Source: Owenia fusiformis (taxonomy: Eukaryota; Annelida; Polychaeta; Sabellida; Oweniidae). From it: a stretch of 60,000 bases of DNA. A model generated the notes under the pieces. That model was given only the letters and a program-made list of their open reading frames with translations, ran no database searches and was not told where the DNA came from. The stretch covers positions 24,590,740 to 24,650,739 of the forward strand of contig CAIIXF020000009.1 in NCBI GenBank assembly GCA_903813345.2, read 5' to 3'. A program made the translations under genes and the position numbers. This document shows positions 30,125-41,891 of this stretch, one piece after another (position 1 is the stretch's first letter; every line of letters starts with the position of its first letter).

Positions 30125-30353
30125 TATCACGAATACCGCACAACCATGAATATATGCCATATTCCGCGTAACACCTATAACCTATTTTATTTTTTTGGAG
30201 CCACATAGTAAAATTACGATTTCTTTGCAACATTAATGTCCATCCGAGTACATTTGTGTTCCTAAGACGTTTGGGCATACGGGATTTGGTAATAAAGACT
30301 ACCTTCATAGAAACGTAAGGAAGTTATTTTCGACCCTTGTTTCAGGAATTGTG

Positions 30354-30853
30354 TCAGAAGCCTGCCTTGAATATTCTCCCTTTGGCGAGTCCTTCGAAAA
30401 TGGAAAGAATTGCGGGAAACAGAAGACAGATCTGGAAGGCTCGTACGATCCAGGTCGTGTCCTACATTCGATATAATGCCACAACTGCTTTAACAAACTT
30501 AACAAAGATACACCCCAGTTTTTTTATTTATAAATTTATTTTAATGGCTGTGCCATACTGGCATTACTAGTCATGTCTTTATATATGTTAAAATCACATA
30601 TGATATAACCCCCGGTCTATCGGACACTTCAAATATGATGCTTTGATGCAGGTACAGCATCATACTGAAGTGTCAGAAGTGTATCGAATGTGTCATGGAA
30701 AATATATTACTGGGTTGATTAACATATACTTTTTTATTACCTCTTTTCCTATATTTGATAGGATATGTTCTTTCTCGTCCTCCTCGGAAATTCTGGTTGT
30801 GTCTTGCTCTACTTGAAGTTGAAAAGGGGGTATTGGAGGTGCATCTACCGGAT
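30354..30853 (-). CDS. Last two exons of an unrecognised gene with a C-terminal hydrophobic segment
   Basis: Exon 30853-30741 (113 nt, starting with two bases of a split codon) encodes an acidic, proline-containing stretch: PVDAPPIPPFQLQVEQD, then RISEEDEKEHILSNIGKE. It ends at a good donor (GAG then GTAATA). Exon 30461-30354 starts in matching phase after TGTAG. It encodes DTTWIVRAFQICLLFPAILS, then IFEGLAKGRIFKAGF and a TGA stop. The hydrophobic core could be a membrane helix close to the C-terminus. The acceptor before the last exon has a weak pyrimidine tract. I do not recognise the family, and upstream exons were not found. Composition and splice phases favour a real gene, but a relic cannot be excluded. 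Confidence 0.4.
30543..30596. repeat. 54-bp sequence duplicated in the loop of the nearby perfect palindrome
   Basis: AATGGCTGTGCCATACTGGC and the following bases to AAAATCA recur exactly, in direct orientation, at 31088-31141. The second copy spans the loop of the palindrome at 31023-31216. Confidence 0.9.
30623..30674. repeat. Short hairpin in the intron of the 30.35-30.85 kb gene
   Basis: GACACTTCAAATATGATGCT pairs with AGCATCATACTGAAGTGTC with one bulge, leaving a loop of about 12 bases. It is too compact for a typical animal microRNA precursor; it may be the remnant of a small palindromic element. Confidence 0.7.
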
Positions 30854-31022
30854 CTAAACGGCAATCGGAGTAATATGTTTAATTTCTAAATAAGAAGGCA
30901 TTAAAAGATATAACAGTTTGCTTACTTGATGCATGAGGAAGCTGTATACATGTATACACTGTAATCTACAATGTTAACCTTAACATCTACAACTTGCAAT
31001 CGGTTTTAAAAGTAAATGGAAG

Positions 31023-31216
31023 AATGAGTTTTTCAGAAAAAGTCTAAGTGGACCAATAGTCTGTTAAATGGACCTGTTCTTTATTTCAATGGCTGTGCCA
31101 TACTGGCATTACTAGTCATGTCTTTATATATGTTAAAATCATGATACCATTGAAATAAAGAACAGGTCCATTTAACAGACTATTGGTCCACTTAGACTTT
31201 TTCTGAAAAACTCATT
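31023..31216. repeat. Perfect 70-bp palindrome with a 54-bp loop
   Basis: Arms 31023-31092 and 31147-31216 are exact inverse copies (beginning AATGAGTTTTTCAGAAAAAG). The loop is essentially a direct copy of 30543-30596. Perfect arms imply a recent origin or ongoing conversion. Confidence 0.92.
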
Positions 31217-31264
31217 ATTGACCACAAGGTTTAACTGTGAACGTTCGTGTAGCAGTGTACATCA

Positions 31265-33385
31265 ACCCTTATAAAAAAACAACCATTTTTTCCGAAATTC
31301 AATGGTTTCATTGCATATCATGTAACCATCATTTCAACCTTGAAGATCAAAGGAAAAATCATTATATCAACCATTCAAAACCATTGCGCAACCATTACTT
31401 CACCCAATCTTTTCAACCCTTTTTACATAAAGTTGCAATGGTTACGCAACCATTTTTGAGAAACCATTACAACCATTACCCATTGAAATTAACAGTTACA
31501 ATTGATTGCAACCATTGATGGAGAACTGCAACTATTGCAACCATTAATCCTCAAAATGAATGCTCATGGGCAGACCTGTAGCCAGCTTTTGCACTTTTGA
31601 AAAATTTACAAAGGGATTCATATTTTATAACTATGGCCAGGATTGGCCAAAATCACTTGAAAAGTCCTCAATATGGTGAAAAACTGCATGAATTTGAAAT
31701 AATTTTTGGCTATGGCTATGTTGATATTATTAGTATGTTTTTTTTAAGTAAGCATGTCTGTAGTCTGCAGTCTATCACACTCTCTCCTCATTAAAGAATT
31801 TTTTTGGGACTTTGCGTGTCTCGGATCTTGTTCTCAATGACAAGTCTGACGTCACTTCCAGAACAACAAAAAACATACACTTATTTGTATATATCATTTA
31901 ATCTAATCCCTAGGATTTTAAACACTTATTTCTATGACTATTGCAATCATTTATCAGGTATCGTTTTTAAGGAGAATGAAAAATGCAGAAATCTTGTAAG
32001 AAAATAAGGATTCTTTTTTGTTTCAATTAAATATTGTTTAATTTTGCTGGCTTATTTTCATTAAGAAAATTGTAGAAATACAAATTAAGATTTCACATTA
32101 TTGAATTCAGATAAGGTACAAAGACAGAGCAGCAACAGTTGCACAGACAGAGCGGCACCGGTTGAAATGCTAATTATAACCATTGAAAAGCTAATTATAA
32201 CCATTGAAATGCTAATTATAACCCTTGAACAGCCAATTAGATAAAGTTCTGTTTTGATAGTTAAACAAAATCATTACAAATTAATTCTTTTTTTAAGAAT
32301 TATTTTTGTCTGAATAATTTATTTTTGAATTCCCCCTACCATAATAATGAGACAATCATAGTAAATTACATGAGATTCACATTAAGATTTTTGAAGCCAG
32401 CTATGGTCTTGATAAATTCTCTTTTTTCTAGCGATAGTTAACTTAAGTTCATAATACAATTTTGAGACATATCCAACTTCAAGTTCATGCTCATAGGCAT
32501 AGAACCATGTCTAGTAAAAGGAAATATCATCTATTCAAGTGTTTAAGATATTTCCCTTTCAGTCATTATGATTAAAAAGTTTAATCCAATAGTAATTAAT
32601 ATTTTTTGATTTGTAAATGATATTGAGGAAAAGACAATCAATCCGGCTCTTGCCTAATCCAAAGCATAAATACAAGGATGTTGATGTTTCAAAATCATGT
32701 TTTGGAAACATTTTCAGTTTAATCTACTTAATTGTTGTAATAAGACTTCTTTGATATTGAAGAAGCAGTTATTTTGGCACTAGCTTAATCAAAATCATAA
32801 ATAAGAGGCAGGAAATACAATCTTTGATGTTTCATAATATGTATGTATGTACTTTTAGTCAGAAACATTTTTTGTTGAGACAGGAGAAAAACAGAAAATT
32901 TCCACAGAACGTTTTGTTGTATTGTTCAGTAAAACTGAATGAATCAAGAAGGAATTTCCAATTCCAAATAAACTACAAGAATGACCAGGGCCAAAAACGA
33001 ATACACTTGATTCTCTTCAATAAAATAGAAATACTATCTCTATGAACATGAACTTGAAGTAATATTCAGTACCAAAAAAGAATAAACCTTATTCTTTATA
33101 GAAATAATATGCCTATGAGAAGGAACTTGAAGTCATATCCAGTGCCAAAAATGAATAAACCTTATTCTCTTCAATTAATTAGAAATAATATGCCCATAAA
33201 CATGAACTACTGTATTTTGAAACATAATAATGCATTCAATTTACTTGTATGTTCTTCATGTTTCAAATTGTCTCATTCTTAAACTAAATAACTTCTACAA
33301 TATGGTTGAAAATAGTTGCAATCATTTGGTAAAATGCAACTTAAACAATCAATGGTTTGTAATGGTTGCAAATGATTCCAAAATT
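31265..33385. repeat. Repeat-built region ending in inverted AACCATT arrays
   Basis: The left part (31265-31545) is a degenerate array of AACCATT with spacers; the right part (33300-33375) holds the inverse, AATGGTT. Inside are a degenerate copy of a short element near 31573-31715 (ACCTGTAGCCAGC, GGTGAAAAACTGCATG; compare 48521-48713), three units of GCTAATTATAACCATTGAAA at about 32168-32232, and a tandem unit with GAATAAACCTTATTCT near 33000-33208. The inverted block CAAGTTCATGCTCATAGGCA near 32480 mirrors that unit. Together they suggest a large degraded palindromic element. No coding gene seen. Confidence 0.5.
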
Positions 33386-33400
33386 TCCTAAGGGAAGAAA

Positions 33401-33612
33401 GAAGTTCTGAAAAGTAATTGATAATTTAAAAGTTCTCTCGTGTTATGTATCTAGAGGAATTTAACAGTTCTGGATTCTTCCTCCCGATTGCTACACGAAA
33501 GTTCAAAGAAGTTCTGAAAAGTAATTGATAATTTAAAAGCTCTCCCGTGTCATGTATCTAGAGGAATTTAACAGTTCTGGATTCTTCCTCCCGATTGCTA
33601 CACGAAAGTTCA
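33401..33612. repeat. Tandem duplication of a 107-bp unit
   Basis: Two nearly identical copies starting GAAGTTCTGAAAAGTAATTG at 33401 and 33508 and ending CTACACGAAAGTTCA. Only a few substitutions separate them. Confidence 0.9.
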
Positions 33613-33883
33613 CTATTCCCTGGGTATCTTATCGTCATTTCATATATAGATTTTAAATTTGAACTTGTATGATCTGTGCAGAATTATGACCTCTTTTATC
33701 TAAGATCAGCATTATTACCATACTTAGATGAAGAGTAATGAGTTCTTAGTAGTGTTGCAATGTATAATACCAAAAGAAGCTGCCATTGCTTGCGGTGATC
33801 CTTGCATTTCTTTGCAGAAGCTAAGACGGGTTCACTTGTACATCCCATCCTCTTTACAAGTCTTCAAAACACACATCCCACAT

Positions 33884-34210
33884 AAGCTTCACAAAGGCCT
33901 TTACCAGGTTCATCAGGTTTTACTTTGATTGCATATCTGCACATGCAAAGCTATTTTATCCTCACCAGTAAGCTCCACAAAGGCCTTTACCAAGTTCATC
34001 AGGTTTTACCTTGATTGCATATCTGCACATGAAAAGCTATCTTATCCTCACCAGTAAGCTCCAAAAAGGCCTTTACCTTGATTGCATATCTGCACATGCA
34101 AAGCTACCTTATCCTCACCAGTAAGCTCCACAAAGGCCTTTACCAGGTTCATCAGGTTTTACCTTGATTGCATGTCTGCACATGCAAAGCTATCTTATCC
34201 CCAACAGTAA
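33884..34210. repeat. Four-copy tandem repeat of about 83 bp
   Basis: The unit contains CACAAAGGCCTTTACCAGGT, TTGATTGCATATCTGCACAT and AGCTATCTTATCCTCACCAG. The third copy lacks the GTTCATCAGGTTTTAC block. Neither strand keeps a long open frame, so it is not an obvious protein repeat. Confidence 0.9.
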
Positions 34211-34847
34211 ATTCCTGTTTCTACTTCATGCATATAACTAAAAGACTTTACATTTTATTTGTAATTAGATAGAGAGAATGGAATCGCAGCAGAAACTTGT
34301 CCATTCCTTCCAGAGCCCCTAAACATTTCTTTTTAATGCTTGTCTGGCTAGATTTTTCTGGAACGTTGACTCAAGGAGATCTGCAGTTCTTGTGTGTACA
34401 CTTATTCTTTGCTCTATCCAAAGGGGTTTGCACTGAATACAATCCTCAAAGTAGTGCCTTCTCACAAAAACAAATTATATTGAATATCAATTTTCACATC
34501 CCCCTAAGCGCAGATTTCATTCTGTGTTTTCATTACCCATGCCAGTTATTGTATTGTGAGTATTGAGTAAACATGTATACATAAAACAATTGTTATCTTT
34601 TTGATGGTCTAAGATCCCCATTGTACAACCATACGGATATATATTTTTGTCTAGATCAAATACCATAAACAAAGTTACCCTTGTATAGTAGTATAATATA
34701 CTGGCAACCCGTGAATAATTAGCCAGATGTACACTGTTCATATTAACAGAACATTTGTTTCAAATTCTGTGGCAAAAATACCCATGGAATAATATTCTTG
34801 TAAATCTATATATAAAAAACAAAATTAATCTTCATCCCAAAAATATA
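34211..34847. other. No feature recognised
   Basis: Unique-looking AT-rich sequence between the tandem array and a MITE fragment. Short frames only, without splice context or motifs. Confidence 0.45.
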
Positions 34848-35420
34848 CACTCCTCTCAATAAGTTTGGAAACCTTAGCTCCCCCATTGAAATACGTGTTA
34901 AAGCCTCTTTACGTTTGAATTTTTATTTACTTAACCTGCAACGAAATAACTTATAATAGTGATGGAAACGTAATTTGACTTTATTTCCAATACCTCCAAA
35001 TTTTCCCAATTTTTTCCTCAAATACAATTAGGTCGAAAATTGATGATGAATTTTGAAAATCGTCATTCCCATGTAAACCAATGGGAAATGATAGGTTCGG
35101 GGCAAATCCGAAATCAGCATATCTATTCAGTAAAAGATTCAGCAAAAACTATTTTTATAATATAGAAAATTGAATTGTCTAACTTTGTTGAGTTTACTTG
35201 ATGAATACTAATTAAAAGTTACAGAGCTTCAAAGTCATTTTTGAAAATCATTTTTCGCCTCATGTGTTATTTCAATGGGAGAGGTTTTTTGAAAAACAAT
35301 TTTGAATTTAAAGACCTATAACTTTGTCGAACCTGACGAACCGTATCAATTTTTTGTTAAATAAAGTTAGCAATTGCCTACCTTAATTGTATTTTTGTAA
35401 GGACTCGGATTGATCTCATG
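34848..35420 (+). repeat. Partial copy (left arm and middle) of the long-TIR MITE family
   Basis: Begins ACTCCTCTCAATAAGTTTGG and follows the family order (CCCCCATTGAAATACGTG, AATACCTCCAAATTTTCCCA, CCAATGGGAAATGATAGG) to GGACTCGGATT, where it stops without the right arm. Confidence 0.75.
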
Positions 35421-35954
35421 GGAATGGTATATACAAGTGCAAAAAGGAAGTAGTGCACTGATTTTTCAAAATGAATATACTGCTTTTAATAGTACATATA
35501 TATGCACACTAGTATCTTGTTGACCTATATTCAGCACTGTATTGATGTATAGGGCACTTATTTGGGCCATAATTCAATCATGAAGTGTAGAGGCGTATAT
35601 TCCAAACCAGGAAGTATTATTGTGTCTATCAAAATCCATTTGCATCCTACGCATCCCTACATCTTATCCAAATGTGTTACAAAATAATGAAATATGTAGT
35701 AGTATAATCTTTGTTTTTTTTGTTTTTTTTCTAATTTATTTCATTTTAAAGTTACATATATCATATTTAGTTACAATGCGTTGCTTTTACATCATTTATG
35801 GTCTTTAGATCATGTGATCATTCTTTTGATTTAATTGAATTGAAACTTATATAACTTTGCAAGTAAAAAAAAAGCATTGAAGAATTGAAGAATATAATGT
35901 CAGAGGCTAGGGCAGGTAAGGGGAATGTCCAAAATTAAAATTTTAAGTGAGGAG

Positions 35955-38900
35955 TTAAGGAGGATGCAAAATTATTTTTTCCACAAGCTCCCATTTACTT
36001 ATAAAAGCTTGCTTGTTACTTAGACTGTATGCTGTTGCTTTGTTTGTCTTCATTTGTAGAGTACAATAGTTTGTGAAACCTTGTCTTGTTGGTTTTGTCT
36101 CTTTTAGCTTTGTTATATATATATATAGTGTTTCAGAAGCAGGAGCAGTAGGTTTCGGCTGGGACATGAAGTATCTCCAAGGAAGAATTGAGCTTCAGTC
36201 GCATCCTCAGTTCTGCATATATTTATTGCGTCTTGTATAAAAGTTTGGACCATATTGCATCTATATAGTCCATGTTCAATACTGTCTGTTTCGTTATTGC
36301 ACATTTGGCATATCTCAGTATTCTTAATTTTCATTTTGTGTAATGTCTCATTAAAATAAATTGCTCTCATTAAAAGTCTGTATTGAAAATATTTCAGTTT
36401 TGTTTCTGATGTTGCCCTTTCATTTGTTAGGTAGATGTTTTTCCATTCTATATCATCTTGTAGGTTTAGTTTTTCTGTCCACTTGCTCTGCTGTTTTTTG
36501 GGACGCTCGATGTGTTTTCCCTTCAGCCTTTTATATGTATCTTTGTTTGTTTGCTTCTTTAGTTGATCTATGAAGCTATCTGATGTATTTTCGTTTGTTT
36601 GACTCATTTTATTTCTCCAAACATGTGGTATGGAGTTGATGACATGATACCAGTATAGGAAATTATCTCTTCTGAGGTTGTATCTTACAGCCAGGTCTTG
36701 GAATGGGATGAATAACTTGTTTTCATACAGTTGGTGTAAGTATATTAACCCATTGTTTTGCCATTCTGGTCTTTGTAATTTCTTCCCTTGAAACGTTATG
36801 CATTCATTGTTCCATATTACTTGATTATATGGGTTGTCAATTTCGGAAATGTTTTGATGGTTCAGTTTACACCAAATTTTATATATCTTTTTGATAGATG
36901 TTAGTTTAAGTTTTGAGGTTATCTCATGGTTTCCTACTTTCAAATTATACTTCCATATAAGTTCTCCTATATCTTCTAGATAATAGTTCCATAGGATTTT
37001 CCATTTGCTTTAATTTTCCTCATCTGTTAATCTTTTGATCCATTTCAGGTTCAGGTTTTTCGCATATGAGCTGAGGTGCAACATGTTGAGTCCCCCATCT
37101 TCCTTTTCAGCCATTAGTATTTTCCTTGCTATTTTGTCTCTTTTTCCATTCCAGATAAAGTTGAAGAGTTCACCTTCTATATTATTAGTCATCTCCTCTT
37201 TTGGCTCTCCTATTACGGATAAAGTGTATGCTAGCTGGGATGCTAGAAGTGATTTTATTATTGTGATTTTTCCAAGTGGGGTGAGATTCCTTTGTTTCCA
37301 AATTTTTATAAGATCTTTTATAGTTTTTGTTGGCTTTGTGTAGTTTATGTCTAGGATATCTCTTTTATCTAGGGGTATTGTGATACCCAGAATGTTAATT
37401 TCATTTTCTTCAAGGGTCGTTCCAATGCTTCTACAAGCATTCCTAATTTGTTCCTTCTCTTCTTCCTCTACTATAGCTCCAATCACCGCTACTATTGTTT
37501 TTTCATGATTTATCTTTAGGTCAGAGATTTCTCCAAATCTCTCAAATAATGACATCGCTGGTTCTAGGTTTTCTTTATTTGCCAAAAGAAGAGTTGTATC
37601 ATCTGCATATTGTGTCAGCCTTACTTCAGTATTGTTTGGCATATTGATTCCACTAATTTGTTGTGAGTTTCTTATTGCATTAGCTAATATTTCGGCGCAT
37701 ATAATAAACAGGTATGGGCTCAAGGGACAGCCTTGTCGTACACCCCGCTGGAGAGGGAAATATTCTGATGTAAAGCCATTGTTCAAGACGCAGCTTATAA
37801 TGCTTTTGTAGAATACCTTTACCCATGATATTATATCTTCACCAAAATTAAAATGTTTCATTGCTTTATAAATGAAAGGCCACTCTATAGAGTCAAAAGC
37901 TTTTTTAAAGTCGATGCACACTGCCAAGCCATTTCTTTGTTCTTTACAGAGGTGTTCTTTCAGATCTAAAATTAGTCTTACATTTTCTCCTATATACCTC
38001 TTTTTAATGAAACCTGACTGGTCGTATTTTATAATCATTGGAAGGACAGATTTTATTCTTTCTGAGATACTTTTCGTTTCGTGATTTCTTCTATAGTGAT
38101 TTGACCTTCTAGTTGGTCTTTTTCATCCTCCTCTAGTTTGGTGAGGTTGACATTATTAAAGAATTCGATTTCGTATTTCTCTGTATTAGGTTTGTTAGAT
38201 GAGTATAGTTCTTTGTAGAACTTTGCTTGTTCTTTCCGTATTTCCTTCTGGTCAGTTGTGACTTCCCCTGTTTCGTTTTCTAACTTCAACATTGTTTTGT
38301 TACAGTAGTTTCGTTTTTCTAATTTTAAGAAATATGCTGTGGGCTTTTCGCCTTCTTCTAGCCATCTCACTTTGCAGCGAAACATACAGCTTTTTGCCTT
38401 TTCTTCTTGGATTTCATTTATTTGTTGTTGTAATTCGCTTTCCTCGGCTTTAAGTTCTTCTTTATTTGGGTGGTTTGGGTTGAGTTTTAGTGTCTGGTCT
38501 ATTTCTACGGCACGTTTGTGTTTGTTTTCTAGATCGGCTTTCTTTGCTTTTGATTTTTGGATTGCATATGTGTTGGACACATTTTTTATCCGAAACTTCG
38601 TCAGTTCCCATAGTCTAGCTATTAGGGTCCAGATCTCTGTTATTTTCTCTTGTTGCTTTGATTTCTTTCTTTACCTCGATGGTGTAATTTTGGTCTTGTA
38701 ATAACTTGTTGTTATGTTTCCATAATCCTGGTCCTCTTTTCACCTTTACGAGATCGATGTTTAATAGAACAACTCGGTGGTCTCCCAATTTTCTTTTCTG
38801 TTCTACCTCTTTCAAGATCTTTACTTCTGTAGTTTGTTGGAGTAGTTCATTACTGATTAAGAAGTATTCAAGACGGCTTTTAATAGACCTATCATGATTT

Positions 38901-39469
38901 TCCCATGTAAATTCTTGTTTTTCTAAGTGTTTGAGTCTCCATACATCGTAAAGGTCATTGTCTGCCATCAGTTGTTGTATTTGTTCTCTTGTTTTAACAT
39001 GTGTTTCTCTTCTACCACCTTCTTTGTCATTTTCTTTATCTAAAGGTACGTTGAAGTCACCTCCGACTATAATTTGATAGTCTAGCATATTGCTCAATTT
39101 GTTATTTAAATTATTAAAAATATCACTGTTGTCATGGTTGTGGCCATAGATGTTTAAGATTGCTACTAATTTGCCGTGAATGAGGCATTTTGTGAGAATA
39201 TATCTACCTTCTTTGTCAATGTCGTTTTCAATTATTTCTGCATTTGCATTTTTATTAAAGAGGGTTCCTACTGAGTTTTTAGATTTGTTTGTGAAAAAAG
39301 CTGTCCTCCCCCACTGGTTTCTCCATATTTTATCCTGATTCTGTCCACAATGTGTTTCCTGCAGTAATGCTATGTCAAACTTTTCTTCTCTAAGATATTG
39401 AAAGATTTTCCTTCTTTTTATATTGTCTTGCATTCCCTTAACGTTAATGGTTACAATTTTAATGGACAT
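35955..39469 (-). pseudogene. LINE ORF2: endonuclease / reverse transcriptase, disabled
   Basis: The N-terminal AP-type endonuclease (39469-38615) has the VTINVKGMQ, LLQETH, GGDFNVPLD and LGDHRVVLL motifs. A frameshift with stop follows near 38620. The linker (to 38053) holds the WLEEGEKPTAYFLKLEKRN block typical of L1-group elements. Then a deletion and frameshift near 38050-38070 remove the first reverse-transcriptase motifs. The frame resumes at YDQSGFIKKR with CIDFKKAFDSIEW, LQRGVRQGCPLSPYLF and the catalytic YADDT. One in-frame TAA occurs at 37010-37012. A zinc-knuckle-like CQMC...HGLYRC lies near the end, and a further shift sits at a TA microsatellite (about 36115-36127) before the last residues, which end ILHPP. 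Reverse transcription by this copy is not possible. Confidence 0.9.
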
Positions 39470-39739
39470 TTATAGTATATTCTATATTTTTTATCCCTTA
39501 CCTGCCTAGTTCTGACGTACATGATTATCTGATTTTGGTTCATGATGAGTGACTGATATTCTTCGATACGGAAAAAAAAGTTGCCAGTACAATTTTGCGA
39601 CACCACGCGCTGAAAAGTATTTTTTGGACATGTAAAGACGTTAGTGGACCACAAAAAGGGGATTCAAAATTTCTTAGATGAAAAAAGTATTGAAAAGTTT
39701 GGGAATTGGGTATGAAAAGTCAAGTTTTTTCGAAAATGT

Positions 39740-40379
39740 TTATTGTTTACAAAATGGTGTCTCGACGTCGTTGATATACAGTTTTTTTCCCACCCATCTG
39801 ATTTTTCGGCCATCTCTACGCAGGGACTGCAAGTTTATTTCTCTGTTTGCTGCAGCTCTCGCCTTTCTCCAGCTCTCAGGTAGGTCCTCTGCCGTTCTGA
39901 CTTTTGTGTTTTAACCCAGGCGAGTTTTTTTATGTATTCCAAGTCAGCACTGTGGATAAAACGTGCGAGGATTGGCCTCGGGTCCCGAGTTCCAATTTTC
40001 CCTAGACGAAAATTTTTTGCAAGTTGGAAGTTTGCGTTGTAAGGTTTGTTTGGCGTTGATAGTTTGTCTTTTAGGAATCTTTTCAGTTCAATTTCAAGGT
40101 TCTCATCTGTGATTTTTGGAACGTCGTAGAAAATCAGGTTGTCTTTGCGGTTTTGTGCTTCGAGTTCTTGAATTTTGTCTAGTCTAAATCAGATCTGGTT
40201 GAGTCGAGTTTTTTATCAGTGTCTCTTTGTTTCTGTTCCATTTCAGTTAGTTTGGCCTTCATTTCGTCGCTAATTTGGGTTAATTTGGCCTTGAGCCTAT
40301 CATGTCTTTCATTCAAAACGTCTAATTTCTCGTCCCAATACGTTTTTAATTCCTCCATAGCAGGATCTCTTCTAGGCAT
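39740..40379 (-). pseudogene. LINE ORF1: coiled-coil RNA-binding protein, frameshifted
   Basis: Starts MPRRDPAMEELKTYWDEKL and continues as a charged coiled coil (TQISDEMKAKLTEMEQKQRD). The frame breaks near 40180, where TAGAC is directly repeated, and resumes with an RRM-like core (NLIFYDVPKI; RLGKIGTRDPRPILARF). A second shift near 39912 leads into a C-terminal domain (EDLPESWRKARAAAN) ending at 39740. The domain order matches L1-type ORF1 proteins, which coat element RNA. Confidence 0.75.
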
Positions 40380-40640
40380 TTTCAGTTTTGAGAAATTTCG
40401 GAGTTACGACGTCAGGAGAAAATGGTTTGTTTTGATTTTTCGAAAACGAGGCTATGGATTGTTTCCTCTTTCTGTTGTAGTTTTTGGCCGGTTCAAGACC
40501 TTTCAGTTGGTGTTTACCTTCCCAAAATGTTCTACAGGCTGTTATCTTTGTTGTTCCATAATTATCTAAGCCTGTCTATCGTTGTTTTTCATGTTATTTC
40601 CCCGTTTTTATGGAGCTATTTCACAGCTGCTCCATTGTCC

Positions 40641-41891
40641 AAATTTCCATAGCAACCTCAATCTTTGGTTTTACAAAGTTGTATGATATTTGATAAGTGT
40701 AAAAGTTGTTTTTGGAGCATTTTTCTATAGCCATTTTATAGGGAAAATGATGAAAAAATGTACAATCTTTTAATTTAAAGTATGATCTGAATCGATTGCA
40801 AACTTCATATTTGCACATTTGATGTGATAAACCATTTGTGTCATATTGTGAAATTATGAAGTTTGCAATCGATTCAGCTCATAGTGTATTTTTGGAATTT
40901 TTGTGATAATCAATAGAAACCAATGGCCTCCATTGGAATCTGATGATATCCACATGTGAAGTCAATGGATGTAAGCCAATACAACCTTGGCTTGCCCAAA
41001 CAGTTTATTATTTTCCATTTTTGACATTCTATTCTTCATGTTACATGTAAGAATGATTCATTTTGACCATGGGGGTATTTGCCAATTATCGGACCTCTTC
41101 CTTTGTTCCATGGGTAAGAAAAGCTATATACAAATATTGTCTGAGCGTTTTTTCGTATTTCTACTTTGGCCATGCCTAGAAAATAATCTTAGTGATAAAC
41201 CTATCCTCATTCTTAATATTTTCGTAATCAAAAGTGTTCTCGGAGGGGAGTGTAATTCCACATCTGCCCTGAAACTGGGGCAACAGAAAGCATTCAACAG
41301 AAGGGGTGTATTATAGAGCTCATGCGCTACATCATCTTCAAGCAATTATATATATCGGCATGTGGAATGGAAAATAACTAGTAAAGAAAGAAAATTTGAT
41401 ATTTCGCACGAGCATTTTAAAATTTACTTTTCATTATTAAATCGAAGTAAATCTAAACTTATTTTGTGTGTTCTACGTTCCAAGTCTATTATACAGTTGA
41501 GCTTTCAACTAATATCCAGTGTGGTCAATACACAGAATTCAGCAATTGACTAGATCGATCTGTTAGATTTCCTTGTGTGTTTCATGGTAATAAAACGTTC
41601 GTTTTGGAGACCTCAAATAAAGTCATAATTACATTTATAAACGTTATATAATCAATCATTACAATATGTTATTGAGTAAAGATGATAGGCGATAGATATA
41701 GTTTATGAATATTTGGCATTTGCTCAGTTTTATTGTAATATGGTGTGAGACGGACTCATAAACTGAAATGCAATTATAAAGGTGCCATTTTAATAAGAGA
41801 CATATTTGGCAAGTGTTCAAAGATACACGTATATCCACACGAACGTATCCATTAGGAGATATAAATCATCCGCCAACCCATCATAGTCTAA
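40641..41891. other. Receptor 3' flank / intergenic; small perfect hairpin at 40788-40876
   Basis: TGAATCGATTGCAAACTTCA at 40788 is paired with its inverse ending at 40876 (21 bp, perfect). A TTTATT at 41728-41733, about 160 nt beyond the receptor stop, could be its polyadenylation signal on the - strand. Nothing else is recognised. Confidence 0.5.

Larger units (their letters stand above)
35711..40640 (-). mobile_element. Dead Tx1/L1-type LINE retrotransposon
   Basis: Order on the - strand: 5' leader, ORF1 (40379-39740), short spacer, ORF2 (39469-35955), then about 240 nt of 3' UTR to a T-rich tract on the + strand near 35711-35730 that may be the poly(A) end. Both outer limits are approximate and I found no convincing target duplication. 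Several frameshifts, a stop codon and an internal deletion make it non-functional. Confidence 0.85.

Noticed and set aside
30623-30674. Possible microRNA precursor
   Set aside because: The stem is only about 20 bp with a loop of about 12; flanks do not extend the stem as expected for an animal pri-miRNA.
33884-34210. CRISPR-like array or zinc-finger-coding repeat
   Set aside because: Units are contiguous without unique spacers, and neither strand gives C2H2 or another repeated protein motif.
36361-38897. Several + strand frames of 60-120 residues
   Set aside because: Antisense shadows of the LINE ORF2.
40219-40652. Frames of 116 and 76 residues on +
   Set aside because: Antisense to LINE ORF1 and its leader; hydrophobic composition reflects the reverse of Lys/Glu codons.
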